NCBI GenBank assembly: GCA_016840125.1
Contig: JAEOSY010000269.1
Location: 1-49,152, forward strand
Direction: 5' to 3'
Length of the DNA stretch: 49,152 bases
From: Candidatus Helarchaeota archaeon
GTDB lineage: Archaea > Asgardarchaeota > Lokiarchaeia > Helarchaeales > HEL-GB-A
The position numbers were made by a program, and so were the translations under genes. Shown piece after piece: positions 33,836 through 41,991 of this stretch (its first letter is position 1; every line of letters begins with the position of its first letter). The notes beneath the pieces are model-generated. The model was given only the letters and a program-made list of their open reading frames with translations, made no database searches and had not been told where the DNA came from.

Positions 33836-35113
33836 TTACTCAAGTTTTTTGGTCTCTAAGGTTTGCTTTGCTTCCACCCAAACCTTTGACTCAACATCTT
33901 TTTCAATGATTACACCAGGAGAGATAATCGATTGAAAGCCTATCTTTTTTCCGGGGTAGATTGAAACATTAATTCCAATAAAGGTTTCATCTCCAATAAC
34001 TGCCCCGATTTTATCACGAGGAACAGGAACTTCCTCTGAATTGATGGTCATCATAATTGGTTGTTTTCCAGGAATTAGATTCCAAGTTTGCGTACCTGCA
34101 CCAAACTCAACATGACGTCCAATAATACTATCCCCAAGATAACTTAACCGACCAACGGATGTATTGTCAAAGATAATACTTCTTTTAATCTCAACCCCGA
34201 ATCCAATTGTCACATTATTTCCAATACTGCAATATTTACGTAGTAAGGAATTTGTCCCAATATAGGTATTATTACCAATGTAAAGTGGCCCAACCAGAGT
34301 AGCCCCAGGACGAACTACTACATTTTCACCAATATAAACGGGTCCATCGATCTTGACGCGCCCTGAGACTTGAGCAGTTTCCGATATGTACGTCCCCTTG
34401 CCTCTTAATAATTTATTGAGGATAAACTCATTTGCGGTGAGAATATCCCAAGGGTACGTAATTTCAGACCAATCTTTCTCCCAAACACAAGCATAAACAC
34501 GCTTTTTTTTATCGATGAAAGTTTGTATAGCATGATCTAGGACCTTTGTAGAATGAAGTGCTTGGAAAATCTCATTAGGATACACGTACAAACCCGTAAT
34601 TGCGAAATTTGAGGGTTCAGTTCCTTTTTTTGGTTTTTCAATAATTTTTTTAATCTTAGCTTCTTCATCTATCACTGCAACTCCATATAAACTAGGATTA
34701 TCAACTAAGGTGACAGTGATTGTCAAATCAGATTTTAAATTCTCATGTGTTTCAATAGTACGAGTAACTATTTCCGCATCAGCCAAGAAATCCGCGTGCG
34801 CCACAAGAAAGTGAGGGTCATCTTTCAGGTTTTGCTCGCCTGCAAGGATTGCTGCCTCTACACTTTCAATCTTTTCTTGTTCCAAATATTCAATATCAAC
34901 CCCAAAATCATAACCACTTCCAAAATACTCCATAATTTGCTCTTTCTTATAGCCAACAACAATAAGGATATCTTTCAACCCCGCTTCTTTGAGGTTGTGA
35001 ATGACGTGTTCAAGTGTTGGCTTTCCCCCGAGTGGTAACATTGGTTTTGGAATTGTTTTTGTTAGAGGGCAAAGTCGACGACCAATTCCACCAGCTAAAA
35101 TTAGTGTTTTCAA
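33836..35113 (-). CDS. Sugar-1-phosphate nucleotidyltransferase with left-handed beta-helix domain
   Basis: Residues about 1-230 form the nucleotidyltransferase domain (LILAGGIGRRLCPLTKTIPK, PMLPLGGKPTLEHVI, VAHADFLAD). The remainder is a left-handed beta-helix made of hexapeptide repeats (VRPGATLVGPLYIGNNTYIG). The pattern matches archaeal GlmU-like/GlcNAc-1-P or mannose/glucose-1-P nucleotidyltransferases. Without comparison I cannot say which sugar, or whether the C-terminal half is an active acetyltransferase. TTG 35113 is preferred: AGGTGA lies 5 bases upstream and the protein then begins MKTLILAGG; the GTG at 35122 lies inside that Shine-Dalgarno. Confidence 0.88.
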   Translation of the reverse strand: MKTLILAGGIGRRLCPLTKTIPKPMLPLGGKPTLEHVIHNLKEAGLKDILIVVGYKKEQIMEYFGSGYDFGVDIEYLEQEKIESVEAAILAGEQNLKDDPHFLVAHADFLADAEIVTRTIETHENLKSDLTITVTLVDNPSLYGVAVIDEEAKIKKIIEKPKKGTEPSNFAITGLYVYPNEIFQALHSTKVLDHAIQTFIDKKKRVYACVWEKDWSEITYPWDILTANEFILNKLLRGKGTYISETAQVSGRVKIDGPVYIGENVVVRPGATLVGPLYIGNNTYIGTNSLLRKYCSIGNNVTIGFGVEIKRSIIFDNTSVGRLSYLGDSIIGRHVEFGAGTQTWNLIPGKQPIMMTINSEEVPVPRDKIGAVIGDETFIGINVSIYPGKKIGFQSIISPGVIIEKDVESKVWVEAKQTLETKKLE

Positions 35114-35293
35114 ATTTTTCACCTATACATTCCTTTATCTTGAAAAAGTTGTTCTGAGATTCTTTGCGTAAGCCTACCTCAGCATTAATCCTTATAACAT
35201 AAGCTCGCTTTAATTAAATATAAATTCAAGGATAAATAAAAAAAAATTTAATTAGAAGAAAAATCAACTAACACTCATTATTGGTGAACTATT

Positions 35294-35683
35294 ATGAGCT
35301 TAAGCAAAGGGAAGGCAAAAGACCTCATGAAGCGCGCACTTAAAAGGGATGACCTTGAAGAGATTAATCGCCTTATTTTGGAATATCCAATGCTTATCGA
35401 TGAATTTAACTTAGATCCTTATAAATGGCTAGATACGGAGAAAGCGGTGATTTGCGCACTTGGGATTATGGAAGATGAAATGAGTGGCCCGGCACGCGCG
35501 GATGATGTGGTTAAGAGTGTTATTGTAGATTTACGAAAAAATATGAGTGATATCGAAGTCTATGCCATTTTAGACCGGTTAGAGCGACAGAAGTTTATAA
35601 TGCGGCGTGGCTACGGATATGTGCTCACTGCGAATGGTGCGGAAATCTGCGATGAAACTTTAACAAAAATAAGTATTGACTAA
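35294..35683 (+). CDS. Small winged-helix-like protein
   Basis: A 129-residue basic/acidic protein that I do not recognise by family. Residues about 50-125 have a winged-helix look: GIMEDEMSGPARADDVVKSV, then a YAILDRLERQKFIMRRGYGY recognition-helix-and-wing pattern, then VLTANGAEI, as in PadR/MarR-type wings. The first 45 residues are helical and charged (KGKAKDLMKRALKRDDLEEI). A DNA-binding role is possible. It has an AT-rich upstream region with TATA-like runs and converges on the nuclease-fold gene. Confidence 0.7.
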   Translation: MSLSKGKAKDLMKRALKRDDLEEINRLILEYPMLIDEFNLDPYKWLDTEKAVICALGIMEDEMSGPARADDVVKSVIVDLRKNMSDIEVYAILDRLERQKFIMRRGYGYVLTANGAEICDETLTKISID

Positions 35684-35690
35684 TGAAACA

Positions 35691-36044
35691 CTATAGTTCG
35701 TCCATGTCGAATTGCATTTTACTTTTAGATACTAATTGAACTTCATAATCCTTAGCAAATTTTCGTGAATGTTCACTAAATGTTTTTCCAATAAGTATTC
35801 CCTTTTTTAAGGGGGTTCCATTAACAATACGACTCAGTTTTCGAATAACATTCACACCTATACTACGACCCCAATTAACAACTAAAACCGCAGTCGTCTC
35901 TCCAACTTTATCAGTAGCCACAATATCCACATTTTGTTTTTTTCCATCATCACGCTTTACCTGCACGTTAAAATCGATATCCAAACCTTTTCGTGTGAAA
36001 TACCGATATGCTAATTCCATCAACGATTCTTCATTTGCTTGCAT
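35691..36044 (-). CDS. Restriction-endonuclease-fold protein, Mrr-like, probably catalytically degenerate
   Basis: A 117-residue protein shaped like the core of the Mrr/PD-(D/E)xK superfamily: an N-terminal helix (ANEESLMELAYRYFTRKG), NVDIVATDK (Asp), a second strand AVLVVNWG, then a helix, and later KKGILIGKTFSEHSRKFA, as in Mrr. Active members show D...(E/Q)xK, and the second motif here reads VVNWG, without a visible Glu/Gln and Lys, so cleavage activity is doubtful. It stands alone, not beside a methylase; the closest one is about 2 kb away. ATG 36044 has GGAG at suitable spacing; the ATG at 36050 is too close. Confidence 0.65.
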   Translation of the reverse strand: MQANEESLMELAYRYFTRKGLDIDFNVQVKRDDGKKQNVDIVATDKVGETTAVLVVNWGRSIGVNVIRKLSRIVNGTPLKKGILIGKTFSEHSRKFAKDYEVQLVSKSKMQFDMDEL

Positions 36045-36220
36045 TTTCATAACTCCTTTATGACATCTTCATGTCATCCCCTCTTTTACTACTATTTCAA
36101 ACTGTATATTCCGAGAGTAATATGGTATTACCTGACGAGATATCAATGAGTCGGTAACAAATTGAAAAAATAGAGCTTAGGAAAGATTGAAAATAATAGA
36201 TCGAGGAGTGATCTTTTGAT

Positions 36221-37525
36221 TTATCTCTTTTCTAGTTCTTTAATCGCCGTATAGATGATTTCAAATAGATCTTCAATTTGATTAACCTCGAGGCATGAAA
36301 AGGCAATCCTAAGGTCAGTTTCATTGATAGCGATTACGCCTACACCATATTTTTTTAATAAGTGTTGCCTTAATTGTTCGGTATTAACGGTATTAAGTTT
36401 TAAACACATAAAATAGCCTGAATTATACGGATAAACATTCCAAACCTCTGTATATTTCGCATTTTTGAGGACTCGTTTGACTTCTAAAGCTCGTTCCTTG
36501 AGGATTTTAAATTTTTCTTGTTGTTCTTGGCGAAAGGTCGGAGATTCTAAAGTTTTTAGGACTACAGTTTGAGAGGGGCGTGGGCAGTTGGAGATATTTC
36601 CACGTATCGCCCCCATAGTTTTCTTCTCGAGTGCTGCGTATAATTCGTTTGGAGTATCTGCAGAACCATATGTGATAAACCCTACCCGAAATCCCCAAAC
36701 AAATTCTTCTTTTGTTGCACCATCAAGTCTAATTGCGAGAAGGCGTTTATCTAAGTTAGCGAGATATCCAAAAAGCGATTCCTTCAGGGTTTCTTCTGCA
36801 TAGTAGAGACCAAAATAGGCGTCATCCGTTACAACGATGATGTTACAACCATTTTTCGCGATTTGATGTAGAATTTCTACAATTTCTTTGGCTTCAGTTT
36901 TTGATATTGAATAACCTGTAGGATTATTTGGGAAGTTCAAAAGAATTATTAGTTTTCCGGCTGAAGAACATCGTTCTAACGTTTCTCGAAACCCGATGAG
37001 GTTAAATCCTCCATTTTCATCATAGAATGGGTAGTATTCAATGTCAACTTCTTTACGGACACCAAAGATCAGTTTATAATTTCCCCATAATTTATCAGGA
37101 AGGATCAACTTATCATGAGGATTTGTGAACAAATCCGCTACGAGGCTTAATCCATGGGTAAGCGCATTAGTCACTAAAGGAAGGCTAAACTTCTTGTTCT
37201 GGAGCTGGGGATTTTCTTGAAGCATTTTTTCCTTCCATTTTTCTCTTAATTCTGGAATACCAGAAGCGGGTGCATAGAGAAAAAGTTCTCTAGGTAATAT
37301 TTCATTGAAACATCTATAGGCAGATGGTAAATACATTGGCTGATCCCCTTCGGTGGCAACACCTATCGTCGCATTATATTTGTTTGCGAGTTTCTTTGCT
37401 TCACCACCTTGGCTTAAAATCCCCTTAGGAAAATAAAGTTTCTTGCCCAGATGAGAGAGCATTTCATAAATATGGACATTTCCTTTTTTGATTATCTCAT
37501 TTAATTCTTCTGCTAATGGATTCAT
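36221..37525 (-). CDS. Class I/II PLP-dependent aminotransferase
   Basis: A 434-residue fold type I PLP enzyme. NALTHGLSLVADLF, ILLNFPNNPTGYSIS (PLP Asn-Pro region), VVTDDAYFGLYY (Asp and Tyr contacts), and the Schiff-base lysine in LDGATKEEFVWGFRVGF are visible. Close in layout to bacterial and archaeal aspartate-aminotransferase-like enzymes, but the N-terminal extension of about 50 residues and the FFxGY-like C-terminal end do not identify the substrate. The ATG has AGGGT 6 bases upstream. It lies upstream of the macrodomain gene on the same strand with a spacing too small for a terminator. Confidence 0.88.
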   Translation of the reverse strand: MNPLAEELNEIIKKGNVHIYEMLSHLGKKLYFPKGILSQGGEAKKLANKYNATIGVATEGDQPMYLPSAYRCFNEILPRELFLYAPASGIPELREKWKEKMLQENPQLQNKKFSLPLVTNALTHGLSLVADLFTNPHDKLILPDKLWGNYKLIFGVRKEVDIEYYPFYDENGGFNLIGFRETLERCSSAGKLIILLNFPNNPTGYSISKTEAKEIVEILHQIAKNGCNIIVVTDDAYFGLYYAEETLKESLFGYLANLDKRLLAIRLDGATKEEFVWGFRVGFITYGSADTPNELYAALEKKTMGAIRGNISNCPRPSQTVVLKTLESPTFRQEQQEKFKILKERALEVKRVLKNAKYTEVWNVYPYNSGYFMCLKLNTVNTEQLRQHLLKKYGVGVIAINETDLRIAFSCLEVNQIEDLFEIIYTAIKELEKR

Positions 37526-37547
37526 ATAAATACCCTAACATGATTTT

Positions 37548-38078
37548 TTATTTTTCAAGTTGTTTTTTCAATTCATTTTCAAAGATCGAGTATGCATCCT
37601 TTCCCCATAGACAGAATACGACCTTTTCAAGACCTGTGTTTGTGAAAAGATAGTCTATCGTTGTTGATAGCATAATGGTTGCACATGACTCTATAGGATA
37701 GCCAAAAATACCGGTGGAAATAGCTGGAAATGCAATGGATTTCAAATTATTTTTGTTGGCAACTTTCAAGCTATTCAATGTAGCATTCTTTAATTTTGCA
37801 TCCTCATCGCCTTCACCCATACGAGGGCCAACTGCATGAATTACATGTTTTGCTTTTAATTTTCCACCAGTAGTAATTACGGCGCCACCTACAGAGGTTC
37901 CACTGATTTTATCGCACTCCTTCTGTATGGCTGGACCGCCTCTTTTACGAATTGCACCAGCCACGCCGCCCCCTAAAATTAACTGGGCGTTCGCTGCATT
38001 CACTATGGCGTCAGTGCACTGTTTTGTTAGATCACCGTCAACGATCTCAATTTCCGAATTTTTGATTGAAACTTTCAT
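37548..38078 (-). CDS. Macrodomain protein (ADP-ribose / O-acetyl-ADP-ribose hydrolase)
   Basis: A 176-residue single macrodomain. The ADP-ribose site is visible: VDGDLTKQCTDAIVNAANAQ, then LGGGVAGAIRKRGGPAIQKE, and later SIAFPAISTGIFGYPIE. This is the MacroD type that hydrolyses O-acetyl-ADP-ribose or removes ADP-ribose from proteins. ATG 38078 was chosen because GGTGG lies 6 bases upstream; an upstream start at 38144 would add 22 residues with no Shine-Dalgarno and would overlap the neighbouring gene's stop. It lies between the aminotransferase and the membrane protein on the minus strand. Confidence 0.93.
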   Translation of the reverse strand: MKVSIKNSEIEIVDGDLTKQCTDAIVNAANAQLILGGGVAGAIRKRGGPAIQKECDKISGTSVGGAVITTGGKLKAKHVIHAVGPRMGEGDEDAKLKNATLNSLKVANKNNLKSIAFPAISTGIFGYPIESCATIMLSTTIDYLFTNTGLEKVVFCLWGKDAYSIFENELKKQLEK

Positions 38079-38127
38079 ATTTCCACCGTATTCAGCAAAT
38101 GAATAATAGTTTAAAAATTTGTTATAA

Positions 38128-38583
38128 TTATTCCAATTTATCAAGTATTTTATTCATGTTTGTTCGGTAGTATCGGAAAGCATAGAAAATTAATAATCCA
38201 CCAGATATTACTGAGAAAAGTAGGTTATAATCAAATCCATACATTGCAATCATTAGTATAATTGGTACAACAACCATTAAAATCCCAAATATTAATTGGA
38301 CAATAAATGTTTCATTCACTCGAGCTTTCATTATATTATTAAGATCCTTATCCGATTTTTCAGCAAGATTCATCAGATTAAGTCTTACATTATAAACCCG
38401 GAAGGCATAAAAAATTAAGAGCGCGCCGGAAATTATACTGAAGAGTAAGTTAAAATCAAACCCATACACTGCGATCATCATTATAATTGGAACAACGACC
38501 ATTAAAATCCCAAAAAATAATTGCACAATAAATGTTTCGTTTAGTCGTGCTTCAATTTCAAGTTTGATATACTTTTCGTCCAT
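38128..38583 (-). CDS. Small membrane protein with internal duplication
   Basis: About 151 residues carrying two almost identical halves. Each starts with AR(L/V)NETFIVQL, contains FGILMVVVPII and YGF(D)xNLLFS, and ends with ISGxLLIFYAFR. The two 50-residue halves differ at only about eight positions, so the duplication is recent or maintained. Each half would give two membrane spans. The start ATG 38583 is preferred to an upstream in-frame TTG. No family recognised; it may be a small transport or membrane-organising protein. Confidence 0.75.
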   Translation of the reverse strand: MDEKYIKLEIEARLNETFIVQLFFGILMVVVPIIMMIAVYGFDFNLLFSIISGALLIFYAFRVYNVRLNLMNLAEKSDKDLNNIMKARVNETFIVQLIFGILMVVVPIILMIAMYGFDYNLLFSVISGGLLIFYAFRYYRTNMNKILDKLE

Positions 38584-38723
38584 TATTTTCCATCCGTACA
38601 AACTAATTTGGTAATTATTACCATTTTTAAAACATAACCTTCAAATTAGTTATAAAAATTTATAAATTTCTATAAAAATCTATAAATTCCTATGCTAACC
38701 ATCCATCTATCCACTCGCGAATA

Positions 38724-39057
38724 GACCAGCCCTAAGGTTATCAGACTGTGCGCCCGTCGCCGGGTTCAAGCCATCCAGCACGGTATTGAGGGCTACCAAG
38801 AGGGGACTCTTGTGATTGGTCACTGGGTCTGGAGACCTGAAGGGAGTTACCCAACTCTACTCAAAGGGTACCTGGATTCTTGCCCCCTTCCCAGGATGGA
38901 CTGCTCGGGTTCAAACAAGGCTTTAAAACGTCCCTGACTTGTGCGAACAACCGCAGGGAAAGGAGGGAAATACTTCCTGAAACGCAAGCGTTCTTTAAGT
39001 AATATGCTCACACCAAGAGAATGGTGTGGCTAAGGAGATAAACAGTCCCCTCCTATT
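38724..39057 (+). ncRNA. Unidentified GC-rich structured RNA candidate
   Basis: This stretch has no ORF of note and is far richer in G+C than the AT-rich flanks, the usual signature of a stable RNA in an AT-rich genome. Perfect hairpins occur: CAAGAG-GGGA-CTCTTG (38797-38812), GAGTT-ACCC-AACTC (38844-38857), GGTC-TGGA-GACC (38826-38837) and CACACCA-AGAGAA-TGGTGTG (39009-39028). A domain closes by GACC (38724-38727) with GGTC (38818-38821) and AGCCCT (38728-38733) with AGGGCT (38789-38794). A long-range helix can join GAGGGGACT (38801-38808 region) to AGTCCCCTC near 39044. GNRA loops (GGGA; GAGA) and TATA-like runs at 38650-38690 favour the plus strand, and a T-rich tail follows at 39112-39130. 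I looked for RNase P, SRP, tRNA and group I/II intron signatures and found none clear. Confidence 0.5.
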
Positions 39058-39190
39058 TAAAGTTTCGGGATCGGGTTGCACATTTCTCCCATTTGCGCAT
39101 TTTGTGGGATCGCTTTTTAGAATTTTTTATAGATTTTTGTGATACAGTTCAAACGATATCACATTATTTAAATTTTGAATGCTATTAAAA

Positions 39191-39249
39191 TGTTAGGTTA
39201 CCCTAACATTTAAATATATTCTTTCCTAAAATTTTGGTAAACCTAAAAA
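39191..39249 (+). promoter_or_regulatory. Feo operon promoter with two DtxR-like operators
   Basis: TGTTAGGTTACCCTAACA (39191-39208) is a near-perfect inverted repeat that closely resembles the DtxR box (TTAGGTTAGSCTAACCTAA). It directly abuts a TTTAAATATA TATA box (39208-39218). A second, weaker site, TTTTGGTAAACCTAAAA (39232-39248), lies where transcription should start. Binding of a metal-loaded DtxR/MntR-type protein to either would block the basal factors or the start site. The first gene transcribed encodes such a protein, so the operon is probably autoregulated and induced when iron is scarce. Confidence 0.75.
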
Positions 39250-39271
39250 TGTGTTGGAGGTCCGAAAAAAT

Positions 39272-39700
39272 ATGACTGATTTATCAACCCATGTTGAAGA
39301 TTATTTGGAAGCCATTTTAAAACATATTAAACGTAAAGGGTATGCGCAAACGAAAGATATTGCGGCAGAGTTGAACGTGAAGCCGCCTAGTGTATCAGAA
39401 ATGTTATCTAAATTAAAAAGTCAGGGGTTGGTTAATTACAAGAAATATTCAACAATAACTCTAACTTCTTTAGGAGAAGAGTTCGCGGAAAAAGTATTAG
39501 AAGGTCATAATACAATTAAAAAGTTACTAATGTTTCTAGGGGTACCAGCTGATATCGCTGAAGATGATGCTTGTGTAATGGAACATAAAATTCATCCCAA
39601 AACTATGAAACAACTAAAATCATTTGTTAATTTTATAAAATCTTATCGAGATTCCCCTGATTGGTTAGAGACTTTTGAAAAATACTGTAAAAAGGGTTGA
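39272..39700 (+). CDS. DtxR/MntR family metal-dependent transcriptional regulator
   Basis: A 142-residue repressor. The winged helix is at residues 1-65 (AQTKDIAAELNVKPPSVSEM recognition region, LKSQGLVNYKKYSTITLT wing). The dimerisation/metal-binding domain shows DDACVMEHKIHPKT, with Glu/His ligand pattern typical of the family (DxCxxEHxI). There is no C-terminal SH3 domain, so it is the short MntR-like form. The start ATG 39272 has GGAGGT at 39257-39262. Leads the Feo operon and sits just downstream of two DtxR-like operators, so it probably controls its own transcription. Confidence 0.93.
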   Translation: MTDLSTHVEDYLEAILKHIKRKGYAQTKDIAAELNVKPPSVSEMLSKLKSQGLVNYKKYSTITLTSLGEEFAEKVLEGHNTIKKLLMFLGVPADIAEDDACVMEHKIHPKTMKQLKSFVNFIKSYRDSPDWLETFEKYCKKG

Positions 39701-39704
39701 TAAA

Positions 39705-41765
39705 ATGAGTGAAGGAAGAAAGAGGAAACGAAAAAGAGGACATGGAGGCCATGGCAAACGAAGGCATTGGAGAAAACATGAAGAGGCAGTAGATTTCAGA
39801 GTAGTGCTCTTGGGAAATCCAAATGTAGGAAAAAGTGTGATTTTTTATCGATTGACTAAGACCTATGTAATCGCAAGTAATTTTCCCGGAACTTCTGTTT
39901 CCATTACGGAAGGGATCGGCAGATTTCCGTATAAGAAAGGTCATCACCATGTTAGAGTCGTGGATACGCCCGGCATCTATAAACTGACTCCAATATCCGA
40001 AGATGAGCGTGTTGCCCGTAGTGTACTCATCGAAGAAAATCCAGATGTGGTAATTCAAGTCGCAGATGCGAAAAATTTACGCCGTTCCATCTTATTCACT
40101 CTCCAAGTTCTTGAAGTTGGTAACCCCAGCATGTTAGTCCTCAACATGTGGGATGAATTATGGAACCAAAAAATTGATTTGGCTAAACTAGAAGAAATTT
40201 TGGGTATTCCTGTTGTAAATACTGTTGCAACTGAGAAAATGGGAATAAAAAAGTTGAAAAATACTGTAGAGAAAGTAAGAAATGGGGAATATGAGATCAG
40301 ACCCTATCTAGTTCGATATCCCGAGCAGATTGAAACCGCGGTTCAGAAGATTAGTGAATTACTCTCGAAGGGTAATCTCCCATTTTCGCCTCGGGCATTT
40401 AGTTTAATGTTATTAGAAGGGGATCAGGAATTAGAAAGATGGATTAATCGAAATTATGGAAGATCACAATTAGATAAAATCCATGCAATCATTCAAGAGA
40501 CTGCAAAATATTTTGGCGACCCGTTAAATTTCGTTATTACTCAGATACGAGAGAGAGAAGCGAGACGCATTACGAATCAAGTGCTTTCCGCTGAGGAAAC
40601 TAAAAGTTCTTCGTTGGGAGAGAAGATAGGCACGATATCCATTCATAAAATCTGGGGTCCTATGATTTTACTTGGGGTGTTAGTTCTAGTTTTCCTGTTT
40701 GTGGGCTACGTTGGAGCTGTTGTATTGGTAGAATTGATGGAGGGACAACTTTTCGGCGTATATATTAATCCATTTTTAAATTCTTGGTTTAAAAGTTTCA
40801 TTCCCAATCATGGCGCGGGTAATGTAGCAATAGAATTGCTCGTCGGGTTAGGAGATGGGGGGTTTGGTATTTTGACCATAGGATTAAGTTGGATTTTTGG
40901 ATTAATACTTCCAATTGTGTTTACCTTTTTTATAGCCTTCGCGATTCTGGAAGACTCAGGTTATCTTTCGCGTATTGCGGTTATCACGAATCAGTTTGCA
41001 AAAAAAATGGGATTAAGTGGAAAAGCCATGATTCCTATGATTTTAGGGCTGGGTTGTGGAACCACTGCTCATCTCACCACTCGGATCCTTGATACGCGAA
41101 AAGAACGTATTATTGCATCTTTACTGGTTGCCCTTGCAATCCCTTGTTCTGCTCAATTGGGTGTTCTAATGGGATTCATTGGCAGATACGGGATTGAATG
41201 GTTACTCATCGGATTTGGCATGGTATTTCTTCAGTTGTTTCTAATCGGTTGGTTAGCTAGCAAAATAGTAAATCCTGGAGAAAAAATTAGCTTAATGATC
41301 GAAATTCCACCTTTACGACTTCCAAAACTCGAAAATATCTTGATTAAAACCTGGAAACGCCTCGTTTGGTTTATGAAAGAAGCCATTCCAATCTTTTTAG
41401 TTGGGATTGTTATTCTATCAGTCTTATCTTTAACTGGAGGAGATGAGGTTCTTGAAGCTTTTTTTCAGCCAATTACTGGCAATTTATTAGGATTACCATC
41501 TGAGTCAGCAAGTGCTTTTGTTTCGGCAATTCTTCGACGAGATCTAGGAGCGGTTGTATTCTTTAGTGCAGATTTGAGCGCACAAGAAGCCACGGTCGGA
41601 TTTGTCGTATTAATGTTATTTCTACCGTGTCTTGCAAGTATGTTTATGATTGTAAAAGAACGGGGAATAAAAGTTGCACTTATGATTATTGCCTTTGTCT
41701 TCGCCTATGCAATCGCAGTAGGCGCACTTCTGAATGCAGTTTTCAATGCAATTGCGGTGATATAG
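39705..41765 (+). CDS. feoB: Ferrous iron transporter FeoB
   Basis: Imports Fe2+ across the membrane, driven or gated by its GTPase. The G domain at the N-terminus has G1 GNPNVGKS (about residues 41-48), G2/switch FPGTSVS, G3 DTPG and G4 NMWDE (usually NxxD). The membrane part (about 310-686) has the nucleoside-recognition/gate pattern (LEDSGYLSRIAV, GLGCGTTAHLTTR, LAIPCSAQLGVLMGF). The first 35 residues are unusually rich in His, Lys and Arg (GHGGHGKRRHWRKH), perhaps a metal-handling tail. The start is ATG 39705, 5 bases after the regulator's stop, so the two are one transcript. Confidence 0.95.
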   Translation: MSEGRKRKRKRGHGGHGKRRHWRKHEEAVDFRVVLLGNPNVGKSVIFYRLTKTYVIASNFPGTSVSITEGIGRFPYKKGHHHVRVVDTPGIYKLTPISEDERVARSVLIEENPDVVIQVADAKNLRRSILFTLQVLEVGNPSMLVLNMWDELWNQKIDLAKLEEILGIPVVNTVATEKMGIKKLKNTVEKVRNGEYEIRPYLVRYPEQIETAVQKISELLSKGNLPFSPRAFSLMLLEGDQELERWINRNYGRSQLDKIHAIIQETAKYFGDPLNFVITQIREREARRITNQVLSAEETKSSSLGEKIGTISIHKIWGPMILLGVLVLVFLFVGYVGAVVLVELMEGQLFGVYINPFLNSWFKSFIPNHGAGNVAIELLVGLGDGGFGILTIGLSWIFGLILPIVFTFFIAFAILEDSGYLSRIAVITNQFAKKMGLSGKAMIPMILGLGCGTTAHLTTRILDTRKERIIASLLVALAIPCSAQLGVLMGFIGRYGIEWLLIGFGMVFLQLFLIGWLASKIVNPGEKISLMIEIPPLRLPKLENILIKTWKRLVWFMKEAIPIFLVGIVILSVLSLTGGDEVLEAFFQPITGNLLGLPSESASAFVSAILRRDLGAVVFFSADLSAQEATVGFVVLMLFLPCLASMFMIVKERGIKVALMIIAFVFAYAIAVGALLNAVFNAIAVI

Positions 41766-41778
41766 GAAGGTGAGTTAT

Positions 41779-41991
41779 GTGAGTAATGTAAAATGTCCAC
41801 TATGTGGAAATAAGTTTGATGCCTTAAAGCATGCTGGTGGCTGTGCAAATTGTAGCCTTTTTAAATCCTGTGAATTACTCCGATGTCCCAATTGCAACTA
41901 TGAATTTCCAATTCCAGATAAAAAATTGTTAAATTTTATCAAGGAGTTAAGATATGAGGAAAGTGAATGTGGAGAGAGTGTTTGTAAATGA
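41779..41991 (+). CDS. Small zinc-ribbon protein in the Feo operon
   Basis: A 70-residue protein with Cys pairs CPLC, CANC, CPNC (VKCPLCGNK, GGCANCSLF, LLRCPNCNYEF) and a C-terminal CGESVC. Small Cys-rich proteins between FeoB and FeoA genes occur in several prokaryotes, where they may carry metal or electrons or serve as FeoC-like parts. The start GTG 41779 has AGGTGA 5 bases upstream. The stop overlaps the next gene's ATG by 4 bases (ATGA), so translation is coupled. Confidence 0.8.
   Translation: MSNVKCPLCGNKFDALKHAGGCANCSLFKSCELLRCPNCNYEFPIPDKKLLNFIKELRYEESECGESVCK

Noticed and set aside
32451..36050. Restriction-modification or defence island (methylase plus Mrr-like fold)
   Set aside because: The methylase is cotranscribed with a sugar nucleotidyltransferase and the Mrr-like protein lies about 2 kb away, lacks a full catalytic motif, and is separated by unrelated genes.
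38700..39060. Island as RNase P RNA, SRP RNA, tRNA or a group I intron
   Set aside because: No RNase P CR-I/CR-V cores, no SRP helix 8 motif, no T-arm paired with an acceptor. A weak match to the group I S element (GGAGATAAACAGTCC) has no matching P, Q and R elements in the right order.
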